Shown here: piece after piece, positions 54,985 to 64,000 of the stretch
Layout of the letters: the number at the start of each line of letters is the position of its first letter
How positions within the stretch are numbered: position 1 is the first letter of the stretch
NCBI RefSeq assembly: GCF_013393345.1
Contig: NZ_QJRF01000061.1
Span: 248,001 to 312,000, forward strand
From: Pseudomonas taiwanensis
GTDB taxonomy: Bacteria > Pseudomonadota > Gammaproteobacteria > Pseudomonadales > Pseudomonadaceae
Direction of reading: 5' to 3'
DNA: 64,000 nt
The notes under the pieces: model-generated
Databases searched by the model: none
What the model was told of the DNA's origin: nothing
Seen by the model: the letters and a program-made list of their open reading frames with translations, nothing else
Made by a program: the position numbers and the translations under genes

Positions 54985-55019
54985 AAAAACCCGCCGAGGC
55001 GAACCTGGGCGGGCTTTTT
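54985..55019 (-). terminator. Rho-independent terminator of the rpsP-rplS operon
   Basis: Stem ACCCGCC near 54989-54995 faces GGCGGGC near 55009-55015, with a T-run on the minus strand; 17 bases after the rplS stop. Confidence 0.85.
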
Positions 55020-55035
55020 CGGGAAAGCTCGGCGA

Positions 55036-55386
55036 TTAGGCCAGCTTTTCCTTGATACGAGCTGCCTTGCCGGACAGGTCGCGGAGGTAGTACAGCTTGG
55101 CTTTGCGCACGTCGCCGCGGCGCTTGACGCTCAGGCTGTCAACCAGCGGGGAGTAGGTCTGGAAAGTACGCTCAACGCCTACGCCGTTGGAGATCTTGCG
55201 GACGGTGAAAGCGCTGTTCAGGCCGCGGTTACGCTTGGCGATGACCACACCTTCGAAGGCCTGCAGACGGGAACGGTCGCCTTCCTTCACTTTCACTTGA
55301 ACGATTACGGTGTCGCCCGGGGCGAAAGCCGGAATCTCTTTGTTCATTTGTTCAGCTTCGATCTGCTGAATGATTTTGTTGGTCAT
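55036..55386 (-). CDS. rplS: 50S ribosomal protein L19
   Basis: Ribosomal large-subunit protein of 116 aa. [55 protein letters not shown] is the family pattern. Last gene of the rpsP-rimM-trmD-rplS operon. Confidence 0.98.
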   Translation of the reverse strand: MTNKIIQQIEAEQMNKEIPAFAPGDTVIVQVKVKEGDRSRLQAFEGVVIAKRNRGLNSAFTVRKISNGVGVERTFQTYSPLVDSLSVKRRGDVRKAKLYYLRDLSGKAARIKEKLA

Positions 55387-55430
55387 CGCTATGCTCCTAA
55401 GACAGGCCTTCTGGGCGTGCCATCGATACG

Positions 55431-56183
55431 TTAACTATCGTTCCGCTGGCGGATGTATTCCTCCAGCAGCTTTTTCTCTTCTCCAGAAAGCGAGCGGCAA
55501 TCCAGAAGATCGACCCGACGTTCCCAGGTGCGCCCAAGCGCCTGCTGCAAACGCCATCGCCGGATGTGTTCGTGGTTGCCGCTGAGCAGCACCTCGGGAA
55601 CACGTTTGCCTGCATACATCTCCGGTCGGGTGTAATGCGGGCAATCGAGCAGGCCGTCCGTAAAGGAGTCCTCCTCGGCGGAGTCCGCGTGGCCCAACGC
55701 ACCGGGCAGCAACCGCGTCACCGCATCGATCAGCACCATGGCCGGCAGCTCACCGCCGGACAGGACGTAGTCGCCGATCGACCATTCCTCATCGACGTGC
55801 TCCTCAATGAAGCGTTCGTCGATGCCTTCGTAACGACCAGCGATGAGGATCAATGCTTCCTCGTTCGCCAGCTCGCGCACGGCCGCCTGCTCAAGCTTGC
55901 GCCCCTGCGGCGAGAGGTAGATCACCTTCGCCTTCTCCCCCGTCGCTGCCTTGGCTGCTGCCAGGGCCCGTTCCAGGGGCTGGATCTTCATCACCATGCC
56001 GGGGCCACCGCCGAAGGGCCGGTCATCCACCGTCTGGTGGCGGTCTTCGGTGAAGCTCCGCGGATTCCAGCAATTGAGCTTGAGCAGCCCTTGCTTCACC
56101 GCACGACTGGTGATGCCGTACTCGCTGATGGCAGCGAACATCTCGGGAAAGATGCTGATAACTTCGACCTGCATGCTTTTCAT
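55431..56183 (-). CDS. trmD: tRNA (guanine-N1)-methyltransferase TrmD
   Basis: SPOUT methyltransferase of 250 aa that makes m1G37 in tRNAs. It has [11 protein letters not shown] at the start, [11 protein letters not shown], and the trefoil-knot region [11 protein letters not shown] and [26 protein letters not shown]. Start at 56183 or at the in-frame ATG at 56174. Follows rimM by nine bases. Confidence 0.98.
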   Translation of the reverse strand: MKSMQVEVISIFPEMFAAISEYGITSRAVKQGLLKLNCWNPRSFTEDRHQTVDDRPFGGGPGMVMKIQPLERALAAAKAATGEKAKVIYLSPQGRKLEQAAVRELANEEALILIAGRYEGIDERFIEEHVDEEWSIGDYVLSGGELPAMVLIDAVTRLLPGALGHADSAEEDSFTDGLLDCPHYTRPEMYAGKRVPEVLLSGNHEHIRRWRLQQALGRTWERRVDLLDCRSLSGEEKKLLEEYIRQRNDS

Positions 56184-56192
56184 GTCAGGCCC

Positions 56193-56729
56193 TTAGAAAT
56201 CAACGTCCCATTCCACCCGCATCTCGCCGGCGTCCAGATCAATCGACAACACGCACTGGTCCGTATAGGGCAGCAGGCGTTCACGATCATCAAGGCTGCC
56301 AGCGCAGGGCTTGACCACCATCACGTCGTTGGCACCGGTCTCCAGCAAATGATCGATTCGGCCGAGCAGCTGCTCGTCCTGATTGATCACGTTGAGACCT
56401 TCCAACTGGTGCCAGTAGAACTCGTCATCGTCGAGATCCGGCAGTTCGCTGACGGGCACGCAGATTTCGAAACCTGCGTAGGTCCGGGCAACCTCGCGGT
56501 CGTCCAACCCTTTCAGCCTTACTACCAGGACCTTGCCGTGCACACGTCCGCTGGCGACTTCGACCTGCTTTACCTCGTTGTCACGCTTGAGCGTCCAACG
56601 GCGGTAATCGAGCACGTTATCCAGCGGATCGGTGAAGGAGTAGACCTTCACCTCGCCACGTACGCCATGCACCGAGAAAATCTTGCCGAGAACGATCAGT
56701 TCATCGACGGGGGCCGGCGTCGTGCTCAT
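56193..56729 (-). CDS. rimM: 16S rRNA processing protein RimM
   Basis: Ribosome-maturation factor of 178 aa that binds S19 and assists 16S 3'-domain assembly. VLGKIFSVHGVRGEVKVYSFTDP, then PRC-barrel EFYWHQLEGLNVINQDEQLLGRIDHLLETGANDVMVVK. Follows rpsP by eight bases. Confidence 0.98.
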   Translation of the reverse strand: MSTTPAPVDELIVLGKIFSVHGVRGEVKVYSFTDPLDNVLDYRRWTLKRDNEVKQVEVASGRVHGKVLVVRLKGLDDREVARTYAGFEICVPVSELPDLDDDEFYWHQLEGLNVINQDEQLLGRIDHLLETGANDVMVVKPCAGSLDDRERLLPYTDQCVLSIDLDAGEMRVEWDVDF

Positions 56730-56737
56730 AAAGATGC

Positions 56738-56989
56738 TTAGGCAGCAGCCTTGGCAGCTTCCTTCAGCAGCTGAGCAACGCGCTCAGACGGCTGGGCGCC
56801 CTGGCTCAGCCAGTAGCTGACGCGCTCCTGATTTACGGAGAGCTTGACTTCGGCACCCTGAGCAACCGGGTTGAAGAAGCCAACGCGCTCAACGAAGCGA
56901 CCATCGCGCGCATTGCGGCTGTTGGTCACGGTCAGGTGGTAGAAGGGGCGCTTCTTGGAGCCGCCACGGGCAAGACGGATGGTTACCAT
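56738..56989 (-). CDS. rpsP: 30S ribosomal protein S16
   Basis: Ribosomal small-subunit protein of 83 aa; [41 protein letters not shown] is characteristic. First gene of the operon, expressed from the promoter at 57062-57089. Confidence 0.98.
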   Translation of the reverse strand: MVTIRLARGGSKKRPFYHLTVTNSRNARDGRFVERVGFFNPVAQGAEVKLSVNQERVSYWLSQGAQPSERVAQLLKEAAKAAA

Positions 56990-57061
56990 TGAACTTCGTT
57001 CCTATAGTCGGTGCTTTTCAAGCTGTGCACACACATGGGCCATGGGCCCGAAAGGCCGCAT

Positions 57062-57089
57062 ATTCTAAGGATTATGCGGCCGATTGCAA
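57062..57089 (-). promoter_or_regulatory. Sigma-70 promoter of the rpsP operon
   Basis: On the minus strand: TTGCAA (-35, plus positions 57084-57089), a 16-base spacer, TAGAAT (-10, 57062-57067). Transcripts would have a leader of about 65 bases before rpsP. Confidence 0.72.
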
Positions 57090-57125
57090 ATCTCTTTTTG
57101 GCGGCTACCGATCGGCGGCCTGGAC

Positions 57126-58499
57126 TCACATCTTCGGCATGCCGCCGGGGAACATGCTGCCCATGCCGCGCATCATCTTGGCCATGCCACCTTTGGCGGT
57201 GACCTTCTTCATCATTTTCTGCATCTGCTTGTGCTGCTTGATGAGACGGCCGACGTCCTGCACCTGGGTACCAGAGCCCAGCGCGATGCGGCGCTTGCGC
57301 GAGCCGCTGATCACGTCGGGATCGCGACGCTCCGCAGGCGTCATGGAGTTGATGATCGCCTCCATCTGCTTGAACTGTTTTTCTGCGGCGTTCTGCGCGT
57401 TGCCCATCTGCGCCAGGTTGACCCCACCCAGCATGGGCAGCTTGTCCATCAGGCCGCCGAGGCCGCCCATGTTCTTCATCTGTTGCAGTTGGTCGCGGAA
57501 GTCTTCGAGGTCGAAGCCTTTGCCTTTCTTGATCTTCTTCGCGAGCTTCTCGGCCTTCTCGCGATCCATGTTCTGCTCGGCCTGCTCGATCAGGCTGAGT
57601 ACGTCACCCATGCCGAGGATGCGCGAGGCGACACGATCCGGGTGGAAGGGGTCGAGAGCTTCGGTCTTCTCACCCATGCCGAGGAACTTGATCGGCTTGC
57701 CAGTGATGGCGCGTACCGAAAGCGCGGCACCGCCACGGGCGTCACCGTCGACCTTGGTCAGCACCACGCCGGTCAGCGGCAGGGCATCGTTGAATGCCTT
57801 GGCGGTATTGGCGGCGTCCTGGCCGGTCATGGCGTCGACCACGAACAGGGTTTCCACCGGCTTGATGGCGGCGTGAACCTGCTTGATCTCGTCCATCATC
57901 TCGGTGTCGACGTGCAGGCGACCCGCGGTGTCGACGATGACGACGTCAATGAACTTCAGCTTCGCTTCCTGGATCGCCGCCTGGGCAATCGCCACCGGCT
58001 TCTGGCTGGTGTCGGACGGGAAGAAGGTGACGTCGATGTCGTTGGCCAGGGTTTCCAGCTGCTTGATGGCCGCCGGGCGGTAAACGTCCGCGGAAACCAC
58101 CAGCACGGATTTCTTCTTGCGCTCCTTGAGGAAGCGCGCCAGCTTGCCAACCGTGGTGGTCTTGCCCGCACCCTGCAGGCCAGCCATCAGGATCACCGCC
58201 GGCGGCGCCGAGTTCAGCGCCAGGTCCTCGTTGGCGGCGCCCATCAGCTCGACCAGTTCGGCCTGGACGATCTTCACGAAGGCCTGGCCCGGGGTCAGGC
58301 TCTTGGAAACCTCGGTACCGACCGCTCGATCCTTGATCTTGGCGACGAAGTCTTTCACCACCGGAAGGGCGACGTCGGCCTCGAGCAGGGCCATGCGCAC
58401 CTCGCGCAGGGTGTCCTTGATGTTGTCCTCGGTCAGCTTGGCCTTGCCGGTGACATGGCGCAGCGTCTGTGAGAGGCGGTCGGTTAGGTTTTCAAACAT
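57126..58499 (-). CDS. ffh: Signal recognition particle protein Ffh
   Basis: SRP54 homologue of 457 aa that binds 4.5S RNA and delivers membrane proteins to the translocon. N domain (MFENLTDRLSQTLRHVTGKAKLTEDNI), GTPase with G1 GLQGAGKTTTVGKLA, DTAGR and TKVDGDARGG; methionine-rich M domain ending GMAKMMRGMGSMFPGGMPKM. Start at 58499 by homology and position; the open frame extends upstream without support. Transcribed separately from rpsP, same strand. Confidence 0.97.
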   Translation of the reverse strand: MFENLTDRLSQTLRHVTGKAKLTEDNIKDTLREVRMALLEADVALPVVKDFVAKIKDRAVGTEVSKSLTPGQAFVKIVQAELVELMGAANEDLALNSAPPAVILMAGLQGAGKTTTVGKLARFLKERKKKSVLVVSADVYRPAAIKQLETLANDIDVTFFPSDTSQKPVAIAQAAIQEAKLKFIDVVIVDTAGRLHVDTEMMDEIKQVHAAIKPVETLFVVDAMTGQDAANTAKAFNDALPLTGVVLTKVDGDARGGAALSVRAITGKPIKFLGMGEKTEALDPFHPDRVASRILGMGDVLSLIEQAEQNMDREKAEKLAKKIKKGKGFDLEDFRDQLQQMKNMGGLGGLMDKLPMLGGVNLAQMGNAQNAAEKQFKQMEAIINSMTPAERRDPDVISGSRKRRIALGSGTQVQDVGRLIKQHKQMQKMMKKVTAKGGMAKMMRGMGSMFPGGMPKM

Positions 58500-58655
58500 G
58501 CGCGTTCCTTTCGGGCTCTCATGAGCCCCGGCTGAGCTTGCGGCAGGCGGCGGAGTATAACGAAGAGTCGGCGTTGCCGACACCGCCAGCGGTCTTTCAC
58601 CGTCAAGCCTTGTATGCCACACTCACTGCCTTTCGGGCTTGCCTTACAAGGACTT

Positions 58656-59456
58656 ATGCACCCTCTGCTGCCCAGCCTCCTGGCTGCATTCCTCTATATG
58701 GGCACCACTGGCTACCAGGGCTTTCGCCTCAGCCAGCGCACCACGCCGGACAAACGCCTGCTGATCCTCGGCAGCGGCCTGGCCCTGCTCGCCCATTGCG
58801 CCGCTCTCTTTTTCCAGCTGCTGACCCCTGCCGGGCTCTATCTGGACTTCTTCAATGCCGCCAGCCTGATCGCCGCCGCGGTGATCCTGCTGACCATAGT
58901 GGCGGTTGCACGGATTCCCATCGAGAACCTGCTGCTCCTGCTGTTACCGCTCGGCGCCCTGACGGTGCTTGCGGCGGCGCTGGTACCGGGCGGCACGTCC
59001 CAGGCCATCAATGAGCAACCAGGCATCCTCGCGCATATCCTGCTGTCGATCCTGGCCTATGGCCTGCTGACCATGGCGGTTTTCCAGGCCCTGCTGTTGC
59101 TGCTGCAGGACCATCAGCTCAAGCACAAGCACCCGTCCGGGCTGATCAAGAACTTCCCCGCCCTGCAAACCATGGAAAGCCTGCTGTTCGGTTTCCTGAG
59201 TGCTGGCTGGTGCCTGCTGTCGCTGTCGCTGATCTCCGGCTGGGTGTTCGTGGACAATCTGTTTGCCCAGCATCTTGCACACAAGACCATCCTTTCCTGC
59301 ATCGCCTGGGTCGTATTCGGCGTGCTGCTGTGGGGCCGCCACCAGCTCGGCTGGCGCGGACACAAGGCCATCCGCTGGACCCTGGCAGGTTTCTGCCTGT
59401 TGATGCTGGCGTATTTCGGCAGCAAGCTGGTCCGCGAATTCATCCTCCACGTCTGA
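58656..59456 (+). CDS. CcsA/YpjD-like membrane protein
   Basis: Inner-membrane protein of 266 aa with about eight hydrophobic segments, of the CcsA/CcmF-related cytochrome c assembly family (E. coli YpjD). The ILAHILLSILAYGLLTMAVFQALLLLLQDHQLK region is typical, with histidines flanking helices that could bind haem. YpjD's role is not settled. Start at 58656 has AAGGA; an upstream ATG at 58614 lacks a site. Divergent from ffh. Confidence 0.88.
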   Translation: MHPLLPSLLAAFLYMGTTGYQGFRLSQRTTPDKRLLILGSGLALLAHCAALFFQLLTPAGLYLDFFNAASLIAAAVILLTIVAVARIPIENLLLLLLPLGALTVLAAALVPGGTSQAINEQPGILAHILLSILAYGLLTMAVFQALLLLLQDHQLKHKHPSGLIKNFPALQTMESLLFGFLSAGWCLLSLSLISGWVFVDNLFAQHLAHKTILSCIAWVVFGVLLWGRHQLGWRGHKAIRWTLAGFCLLMLAYFGSKLVREFILHV

Positions 59457-59463
59457 CGATCCC

Positions 59464-60288
59464 ATGCACGGACTGCTCGCCGGCCTCCTCCTTGGAATCA
59501 CCCTCTCCCTGGTAGCCGGCGCGGTGGTCGCCTGGCTGGCCACACGCCGTCGCCATGGCGTGGAAATCCAGCCGCAGTCCCGTTTGCCGGTGGCCGTGAC
59601 CGACGCACTGCAACGGGTCACCATCAGCTCCATCATGATTCCCCGCAGCGAAATCCAGGGGATCGACCTGGACGCTTCGCAGGAAGAACTCCTCGCCCAG
59701 CTGCAGAACGCCACCCACACGCGCCTGCCGCTGTACCGCGAAGACATCAACCAGATCGAAGGCATCCTCCACCTGCGCCAGCTGCCACGCCTGCTGACCG
59801 AAGGTCCGACCACCGCCGAGCAGCTGATGGCGGTGAGCCGCGAGACCTACTTCGTGCCGGAAAGCACGCCGCTGCTGACGCAACTGGTGAATTTCCAGAA
59901 GCAGAAGCGCCGCCTTGGCATCGTGGTCGACGAATACGGCGATGTGGTGGGCCTGGTCAGCCTGGAAGACATCTTCCAGGAACTGGTGGGTGAATTTGGC
60001 AGCCTGGAAGACTTCGCCCCCAACCCGGGCATCCAGTCCCGCGAAGACGGCCGCTATGAGCTGGACGGATCGCTGCACCTGCGCGAACTCAACCGGGTAC
60101 TCGGCTGGCACCTGCCCTGCGACGGGCCGAAGACCCTCAACGGCCTGATCACCGAAGCCCTGGAACAGATTCCCGACTCCAGCGTGTGCCTGAAGGTCGG
60201 CCCTTATCGCCTGGAAATCCTCCAGTCCGGCGAAAACCGCGTGCAGCGCGTGCTCGCCTGGCGCGCCGGGCTTACGCCGAAGGCCTGA
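59464..60288 (+). CDS. CBS-pair/CorC_HlyC protein lacking the DUF21 membrane domain
   Basis: Protein of 274 aa with one N-terminal hydrophobic segment (about residues 4-26), a CBS-domain pair (MIPRSEIQGIDLDASQEEL; THTRLPLYREDINQIEGILHLRQLPRLL; VVDEYGDVVGLVSLEDIFQELVGEF) and a C-terminal CorC_HlyC domain (RYELDGSLHLRELNRVLGWHLP, DGPKTLNGLI). Relatives of the CorB/YfjD class have about 420 aa with a three- to four-helix DUF21 domain before the CBS pair; that domain is missing. Seven bases after the preceding gene. Mg2+ or Co2+ transport is the family link. Confidence 0.88.
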   Translation: MHGLLAGLLLGITLSLVAGAVVAWLATRRRHGVEIQPQSRLPVAVTDALQRVTISSIMIPRSEIQGIDLDASQEELLAQLQNATHTRLPLYREDINQIEGILHLRQLPRLLTEGPTTAEQLMAVSRETYFVPESTPLLTQLVNFQKQKRRLGIVVDEYGDVVGLVSLEDIFQELVGEFGSLEDFAPNPGIQSREDGRYELDGSLHLRELNRVLGWHLPCDGPKTLNGLITEALEQIPDSSVCLKVGPYRLEILQSGENRVQRVLAWRAGLTPKA

Positions 60289-60346
60289 TCGCCACCCTCC
60301 GCTGACCGTTCCAAGCCCGAAGAAAACCGCGATAGCCGCCCCGGCT

Positions 60347-61117
60347 TCATGCGCTCAGATCCAGCGCCAGATCTTCCGTCTCCCGGGTCGACTGAACCGA
60401 TGCGATGAACCAGTCCGCCAGCGACTCGCCCCAGACGCGATAGCCGAGTGGAGACGGATGGTAGCCATCCAGCGCCAGGAACTCCGGGCGCATCTCCAGG
60501 CGTGTAGCACAGCAGGCAATACCCTCACGCTCCGCCAGCGCCCGTAGTTGGCTATCCAGCAAGCTGGCACGCCAGCCGAGCAACTGGCGCAACAGCCAGG
60601 GCAATGCAGTGAAATGCTGCAGCGGTGGCACGCCGGCCAGCGCGACTTGCGCACCACGCCCGACGAAATGCTGCGCCATTCCCTTCAGGGCCTCCTGCCA
60701 ACGGCGACTGGAGCTGAAATGGGTGGTGTCGTTGACGCCGAAGACCAGCAGCACCAGGTCGACAGGTTCATCCGCCACCTGCGGCAGGAGCCGCTCCAGA
60801 GCCTCGCCCGCCGTGATGCCGTTCTCGCCGCAGGCACGCCAGGCCACGGGGCGCCGCAGGCGCATGGCCAGGGCCGAGGCCAACTGGCCGGCCAGGGCGA
60901 AGTCCAGGCAGGAAGCGCCGACTCCGGCAACGGTGGATTCACCAATCAATAGAAGTCGCAGGGGTTCGCCTTCCAGTTCGCTTCCTGCAAGCCCCCGCTC
61001 TGGCCCGGCGGCGGGCGACAGGCGCAGTGCGGTACGGCGGGTATGCATGGCCATGGGCAGTGCCAGGGGTAGCAGCGGCAGCGCGGCAACCCACCAGAAC
61101 CACATGGCCAGGCGCAT
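60347..61117 (-). CDS. SGNH-fold hydrolase with N-terminal membrane anchor
   Basis: Esterase/lipase-like protein of 256 aa with one N-terminal hydrophobic segment (AMWFWWVAALPLLPLALPMAM). Block I is LLLIGESTVAGVG (GES rather than GDS), block III VFGVNDTT, and the catalytic Asp-His pair is in LDGYHPSPLGYRVW. Substrate unknown; the domain should lie in the periplasm. The ATG at 61117 shares one base with the purT stop (TGATG), so it is coupled to purT; a GTG at 61120 is less likely. Confidence 0.88.
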   Translation of the reverse strand: MRLAMWFWWVAALPLLPLALPMAMHTRRTALRLSPAAGPERGLAGSELEGEPLRLLLIGESTVAGVGASCLDFALAGQLASALAMRLRRPVAWRACGENGITAGEALERLLPQVADEPVDLVLLVFGVNDTTHFSSSRRWQEALKGMAQHFVGRGAQVALAGVPPLQHFTALPWLLRQLLGWRASLLDSQLRALAEREGIACCATRLEMRPEFLALDGYHPSPLGYRVWGESLADWFIASVQSTRETEDLALDLSA

Positions 61118-62298
61118 CACAGCTTGACGTCGACCGCCTGCGCGGAACGGGTCGCCTTGGCCCGCGCCAGATCGGTGGACTCGTCCCGCGCCAGGGCAAC
61201 GCCCATGCGGCGCTGACCGTCCACTTCGGGTTTACCGAACAGACGCAGCGCGGTATCCGGCTCGCTGAGCGCCGCGCCCAGGTTGCCGAAGCTGACCTGG
61301 CCGGACGTGCCTTCCACCAGTATCACCGCCGAGGCGGACGGGCCTGTCTGGCGGATGGCCGGGATCGGCAGGCCGAGGATGGCTCGTGCGTGCAGGGCGA
61401 ATTCGGAGAGGTCCTGGGAAATCAGCGTCACCAGGCCGGTGTCGTGGGGACGCGGCGAAACCTCGCTGAACCACACCTGGTCGCCCTTGATGAACAGCTC
61501 CACGCCGAACAGACCGCGGCCACCCAGGGCCTCGGTCACCGCCTGGGCAATGCGTTCCGACTCGGCCAGGGCCTTCGGACTCATCGCCTGGGGCTGCCAG
61601 GACTCGTGGTAGTCACCCTTCACCTGACGATGACCGATAGGCGCGCAGAAGCTGGTACCACCGATGTGACGCACGGTGAGCAGGGTGATTTCGTAATCGA
61701 AGTCGATGAAACCTTCGACGATGACCCGTCCCTTGCCGGCGCGACCGCCTTCCTGGGCGTAATCCCAGGCGGCCTTCAGGTCGGCGTCGGACTTGAGCAC
61801 CGACTGGCCCTTGCCAGAGGAACTCATGATCGGCTTGACCACGCAGGGGTAGCCGACGCTGGCCACCGCCGCGCTGTAGTCCTCGAAGGTATCGGCGAAA
61901 TGATAGGGCGAGGTGGGCACGCCCAGTTCCTCGGCGGCGAGGCGGCGGATGCCTTCCCGGTTCATCGTCAGCTGGGCTGCGCGGGCAGTGGGCACCACGG
62001 TAAAGCCTTCGGCTTCCAGCTCCACCAGGGTCGCGGTGGCGATCGCCTCGATCTCGGGCACGATGTAATGCGGCTTCTCCTGCTCGATCACGGCGCGCAG
62101 GGCCGCACCGTCCAGCATGCTGATCACGTGGCTGCGATGCGCCACCTGCATGGCCGGGGCATCGGCGTAGCGGTCGACGGCGATCACTTCACAGCCGAGG
62201 CGCTGCAGTTCGATCACCACCTCCTTGCCGAGCTCGCCGGAGCCGCACAGCAGTACACGGGTCGCGCTGGGCGACAAGGGGGTTCCAATACGGGGCAT
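61117..62298 (-). CDS. purT: Formate-dependent GAR transformylase PurT
   Basis: ATP-grasp enzyme of 393 aa making formyl-GAR from GAR, formate and ATP in purine synthesis. N-terminal [43 protein letters not shown]-grasp core with [36 protein letters not shown] and [26 protein letters not shown]. Start at 62298 by homology; the open frame upstream overlaps the DUF1289 gene. Confidence 0.97.
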   Translation of the reverse strand: MPRIGTPLSPSATRVLLCGSGELGKEVVIELQRLGCEVIAVDRYADAPAMQVAHRSHVISMLDGAALRAVIEQEKPHYIVPEIEAIATATLVELEAEGFTVVPTARAAQLTMNREGIRRLAAEELGVPTSPYHFADTFEDYSAAVASVGYPCVVKPIMSSSGKGQSVLKSDADLKAAWDYAQEGGRAGKGRVIVEGFIDFDYEITLLTVRHIGGTSFCAPIGHRQVKGDYHESWQPQAMSPKALAESERIAQAVTEALGGRGLFGVELFIKGDQVWFSEVSPRPHDTGLVTLISQDLSEFALHARAILGLPIPAIRQTGPSASAVILVEGTSGQVSFGNLGAALSEPDTALRLFGKPEVDGQRRMGVALARDESTDLARAKATRSAQAVDVKL

Positions 62299-62315
62299 GT
62301 CGTTTCCTCGGGGAG

Positions 62316-62525
62316 TCAAGAAGCCTGGGACGGAGAGCTGATGAACAGGCCGCTGGCCTTGGCGCGCTCGAAACAGCGGGCCAGGACTTCGCGGCGTTCG
62401 GCGTTGTCCATGCGGCCCCAGCGGGTGATTTCGTCGGCGGTGCGCTGGCAACCACCGCAGATGTCATGGTCGTCCAGCACACAGACCTGCACGCAGGGGG
62501 AGCGGACGGGGCGTTCAGCGTCCAT
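62316..62525 (-). CDS. DUF1289 small cysteine-rich protein
   Basis: Protein of 69 aa with four cysteines ([18 protein letters not shown]), the DUF1289 pattern, probably a small metal- or Fe-S-binding protein. The ATG shares one base with the stop of the upstream carbonic-anhydrase-like gene (TGATG), so the two are coupled. Function unknown. Confidence 0.9.
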   Translation of the reverse strand: MDAERPVRSPCVQVCVLDDHDICGGCQRTADEITRWGRMDNAERREVLARCFERAKASGLFISSPSQAS

Positions 62526-63049
62526 CAGTTGTCCTGTTCGGTCAGATCGCGGGCATAGCGCTGGGCATTGTGTACGTAGTGGGCGGCACTGGCTTCGAGC
62601 ATCTTCTTCTGTTGCTCGGTCAGCTCACGCACCACCTTGCCGGGAGAGCCCATGACCAGCGAACCGTCCGGGATCTCCTTGCCTTCGGGAATCAGTGCGT
62701 TGGCGCCGATGATGCAGTACTTGCCGATCTTCGCGCCGTTGAGCACCACGGCATTGATGCCGATGAGACTGAAGTCGCCCACTGAGCAACCGTGCAGCAT
62801 GGCGTTGTGGCCGATGGTGACGGAGCGGCCGATGTTCAGCGGATAGCCCATGTCGGTATGCATCACGGTGCCGTCCTGGACGTTGCTGTTCTCACCAATG
62901 TGGATCAGCTCGTTATCGCCGCGCAGTACGGCGCCGAACCAGACGCTGGCACCGGCATCCAGGCGCACCTTGCCCACCAGGGTGGCAGTCGGGGCGGTCC
63001 AGCTGTCGGGATGGGTTTCGACCTGGGCGGTTCCAAGGCGGTATTTCAT
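62525..63049 (-). CDS. Gamma-carbonic anhydrase family protein (YrdA/PaaY-like)
   Basis: Left-handed beta-helix protein of 174 aa with hexapeptide repeats. Metal-site regions [11 protein letters not shown] and [14 protein letters not shown] supply histidines as in gamma-carbonic anhydrases; YrdA-type members often lack measurable CA activity. Follows the Nudix gene by 21 bases on the same strand. Confidence 0.92.
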   Translation of the reverse strand: MKYRLGTAQVETHPDSWTAPTATLVGKVRLDAGASVWFGAVLRGDNELIHIGENSNVQDGTVMHTDMGYPLNIGRSVTIGHNAMLHGCSVGDFSLIGINAVVLNGAKIGKYCIIGANALIPEGKEIPDGSLVMGSPGKVVRELTEQQKKMLEASAAHYVHNAQRYARDLTEQDN

Positions 63050-63070
63050 CAGGCGCTCCTCGAACGGGGC

Positions 63071-63673
63071 TTATTTGAGTTTTATGAAGCTCGCGGGGGC
63101 GCGGGTCATATCGATGTCGGCGTCATAGACCAAGTTGACCAGCTCGATGACCATGATCGCCGTCAGGCCCCAGATCTTGTATTCGCCGTACTGATAGCTG
63201 GGGACGTACCAACTACGGCCGAGGTAATCGATGCGGTGGGTCACCTGCCGCGGATCGTCGCGGAAGAACGCCAGCGGCACGCTGAAGACCGAGTCGATCT
63301 CGCCGTCGTTGGCCTTGTACTGGACGAAGTCCGGGACCAGCCCGACATACGGGGTGACCTTGATGCCATGGCGGGAAACCAGCGGGCTCAACGGGCCGAT
63401 CACTTCCACCAAGCCTGGCGGCAGGCCCACTTCTTCCTCCGCCTCGCGCAGTGCAGTCTGGATCAGGTCCGCATCCTCGGGGTCGCGACGACCGCCGGGA
63501 AAGGCCACCTCACCGCCATGGGTGGACAGGCCACTGGCGCGCAGGGTCAGGACAAGCTCGGGCTCGTCGCTGCGCGTGATGGGCACCAGCACCGCCGCTT
63601 CAGGGAAGTCGTGATCGGTTTCCAGGGTTCTCGGGGAGTAGCTCTGCACACGACGGAGCAGGTCATCCAGCAT
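63071..63673 (-). CDS. Nudix hydrolase, coenzyme A pyrophosphatase type
   Basis: Nudix enzyme of 200 aa. The CoA-specific block ([28 protein letters not shown]) and Nudix box ([24 protein letters not shown]) are complete; predicted to split CoA or its derivatives into phosphopantetheine and 3',5'-ADP. Start at 63673; a longer open frame has no supporting site. Confidence 0.93.
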   Translation of the reverse strand: MLDDLLRRVQSYSPRTLETDHDFPEAAVLVPITRSDEPELVLTLRASGLSTHGGEVAFPGGRRDPEDADLIQTALREAEEEVGLPPGLVEVIGPLSPLVSRHGIKVTPYVGLVPDFVQYKANDGEIDSVFSVPLAFFRDDPRQVTHRIDYLGRSWYVPSYQYGEYKIWGLTAIMVIELVNLVYDADIDMTRAPASFIKLK

Positions 63674-63842
63674 GGATTTTCTCGTTGTTCTCGACTGCCG
63701 GGCATCATGGCATGAACCTCCGGGCCGCCCAAGTCCCACGCCGACAGGTCGCACCATTCACCATCCTTGGTTTGCCCGGTACGCCGCTTGCCGTGCAACA
63801 CCGTGCCGCGCCAAGATGAGCGCCTGCCCCCGAGGAACGACG

Positions 63843-64000
63843 ATGAAATACTGCAGCCAGTGCGGCGCCCCGGTCGCCCAGCGCATTCCCGATGGCGATA
63901 ACCGCCTGCGCTACGTGTGCGACAGCTGCCACACGGTCCACTACCAGAATCCACGCATTGTCGCCGGCTGCCTGCCGGTCTGGGGTGAGCAGGTGCTGCT
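63843..64000 (+). CDS. Zinc-ribbon Nudix hydrolase, 3' end cut by window
   Basis: First about 52 codons: [45 protein letters not shown]. The two Cys-x-x-Cys pairs form a zinc ribbon, as in NudC-like and related Nudix proteins. The Nudix box lies beyond the window. GAGGAACG precedes the ATG. Divergent from the CoA-type Nudix gene. Confidence 0.85.
   Translation, partial: MKYCSQCGAPVAQRIPDGDNRLRYVCDSCHTVHYQNPRIVAGCLPVWGEQVL

Overview
The window looks like ordinary chromosome of a high-GC Pseudomonas of the P. aeruginosa / P. resinovorans type. Evidence: a complete wsp surface-sensing operon, the block xerD-dsbC-hom-thrC, the block rpsP-rimM-trmD-rplS next to ffh, and a Tat-type spermidine dehydrogenase near wsp, all as I remember the P. 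aeruginosa order, plus typical Pseudomonas REP elements. I see no prophage, integrase of a mobile element, transposase, CRISPR array, rRNA or tRNA. (XerD is the housekeeping recombinase.)

Layout. 1-6.4 kb: 3' part of a Cd/Zn P-type ATPase; an array of four repeats that carries extra copies of the tail of the neighbouring macrodomain gene; a small membrane protein and a lipoprotein esterase; a QEGLA/DUF1704 protein with metallopeptidase motifs paired with a lipoprotein; a 168-bp nested palindrome; a TetR regulator. 6.5-9.3 kb: lysS and frameshifted prfB. 9.4-17.9 kb: wspA-B-C-D-E-F-R on the minus strand, the chemosensory pathway that activates the diguanylate cyclase WspR. 18.1-31.3 kb: a DUF533 protein, then a plus-strand polyamine cluster: LysR regulator, aldehyde dehydrogenase, four-part polyamine-type ABC importer, second aldehyde dehydrogenase, exported SnoaL-like protein, Tat-exported spermidine dehydrogenase, and a soluble chemoreceptor-like protein with a C-terminal Cache domain. 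The set reads as capture, oxidation and sensing of spermidine or a related amine.

31.4-37.8 kb: six minus-strand genes (AI-2E transporter, outer-membrane factor, HlyD adaptor, DUF2955 membrane protein, K+ channel, cysteine synthase). 38.1-41.2 kb: a fungal-type cytosine deaminase behind a SulP transporter, then a VOC/YCII pair. 41.2-45.3 kb: a repeat patchwork, recJ, yaeQ and a membrane diguanylate cyclase. 45.4-54.9 kb: a class III CoA-transferase, thrC, hom, dsbC, xerD, a CPA1 antiporter, an MshEN-like protein and a thioesterase. 55.0-58.5 kb: rplS-trmD-rimM-rpsP and ffh. 58.6-64 kb: a CcsA-like membrane protein, a CorC-like protein without its membrane domain, an SGNH hydrolase, purT, a DUF1289 protein, a gamma-carbonic anhydrase, a CoA-type Nudix hydrolase and the start of a zinc-ribbon Nudix hydrolase.

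Intergenic space is rich in palindromic repeats of at least four families, several placed inside operons. The points most worth a second look are the repeat array that copied a gene tail (1201-1740), the QEGLA protein with HExxxH (3629-4918), the nested palindrome (5504-5671), and the polyamine cluster with its inverted, membrane-free chemoreceptor (19-31 kb).
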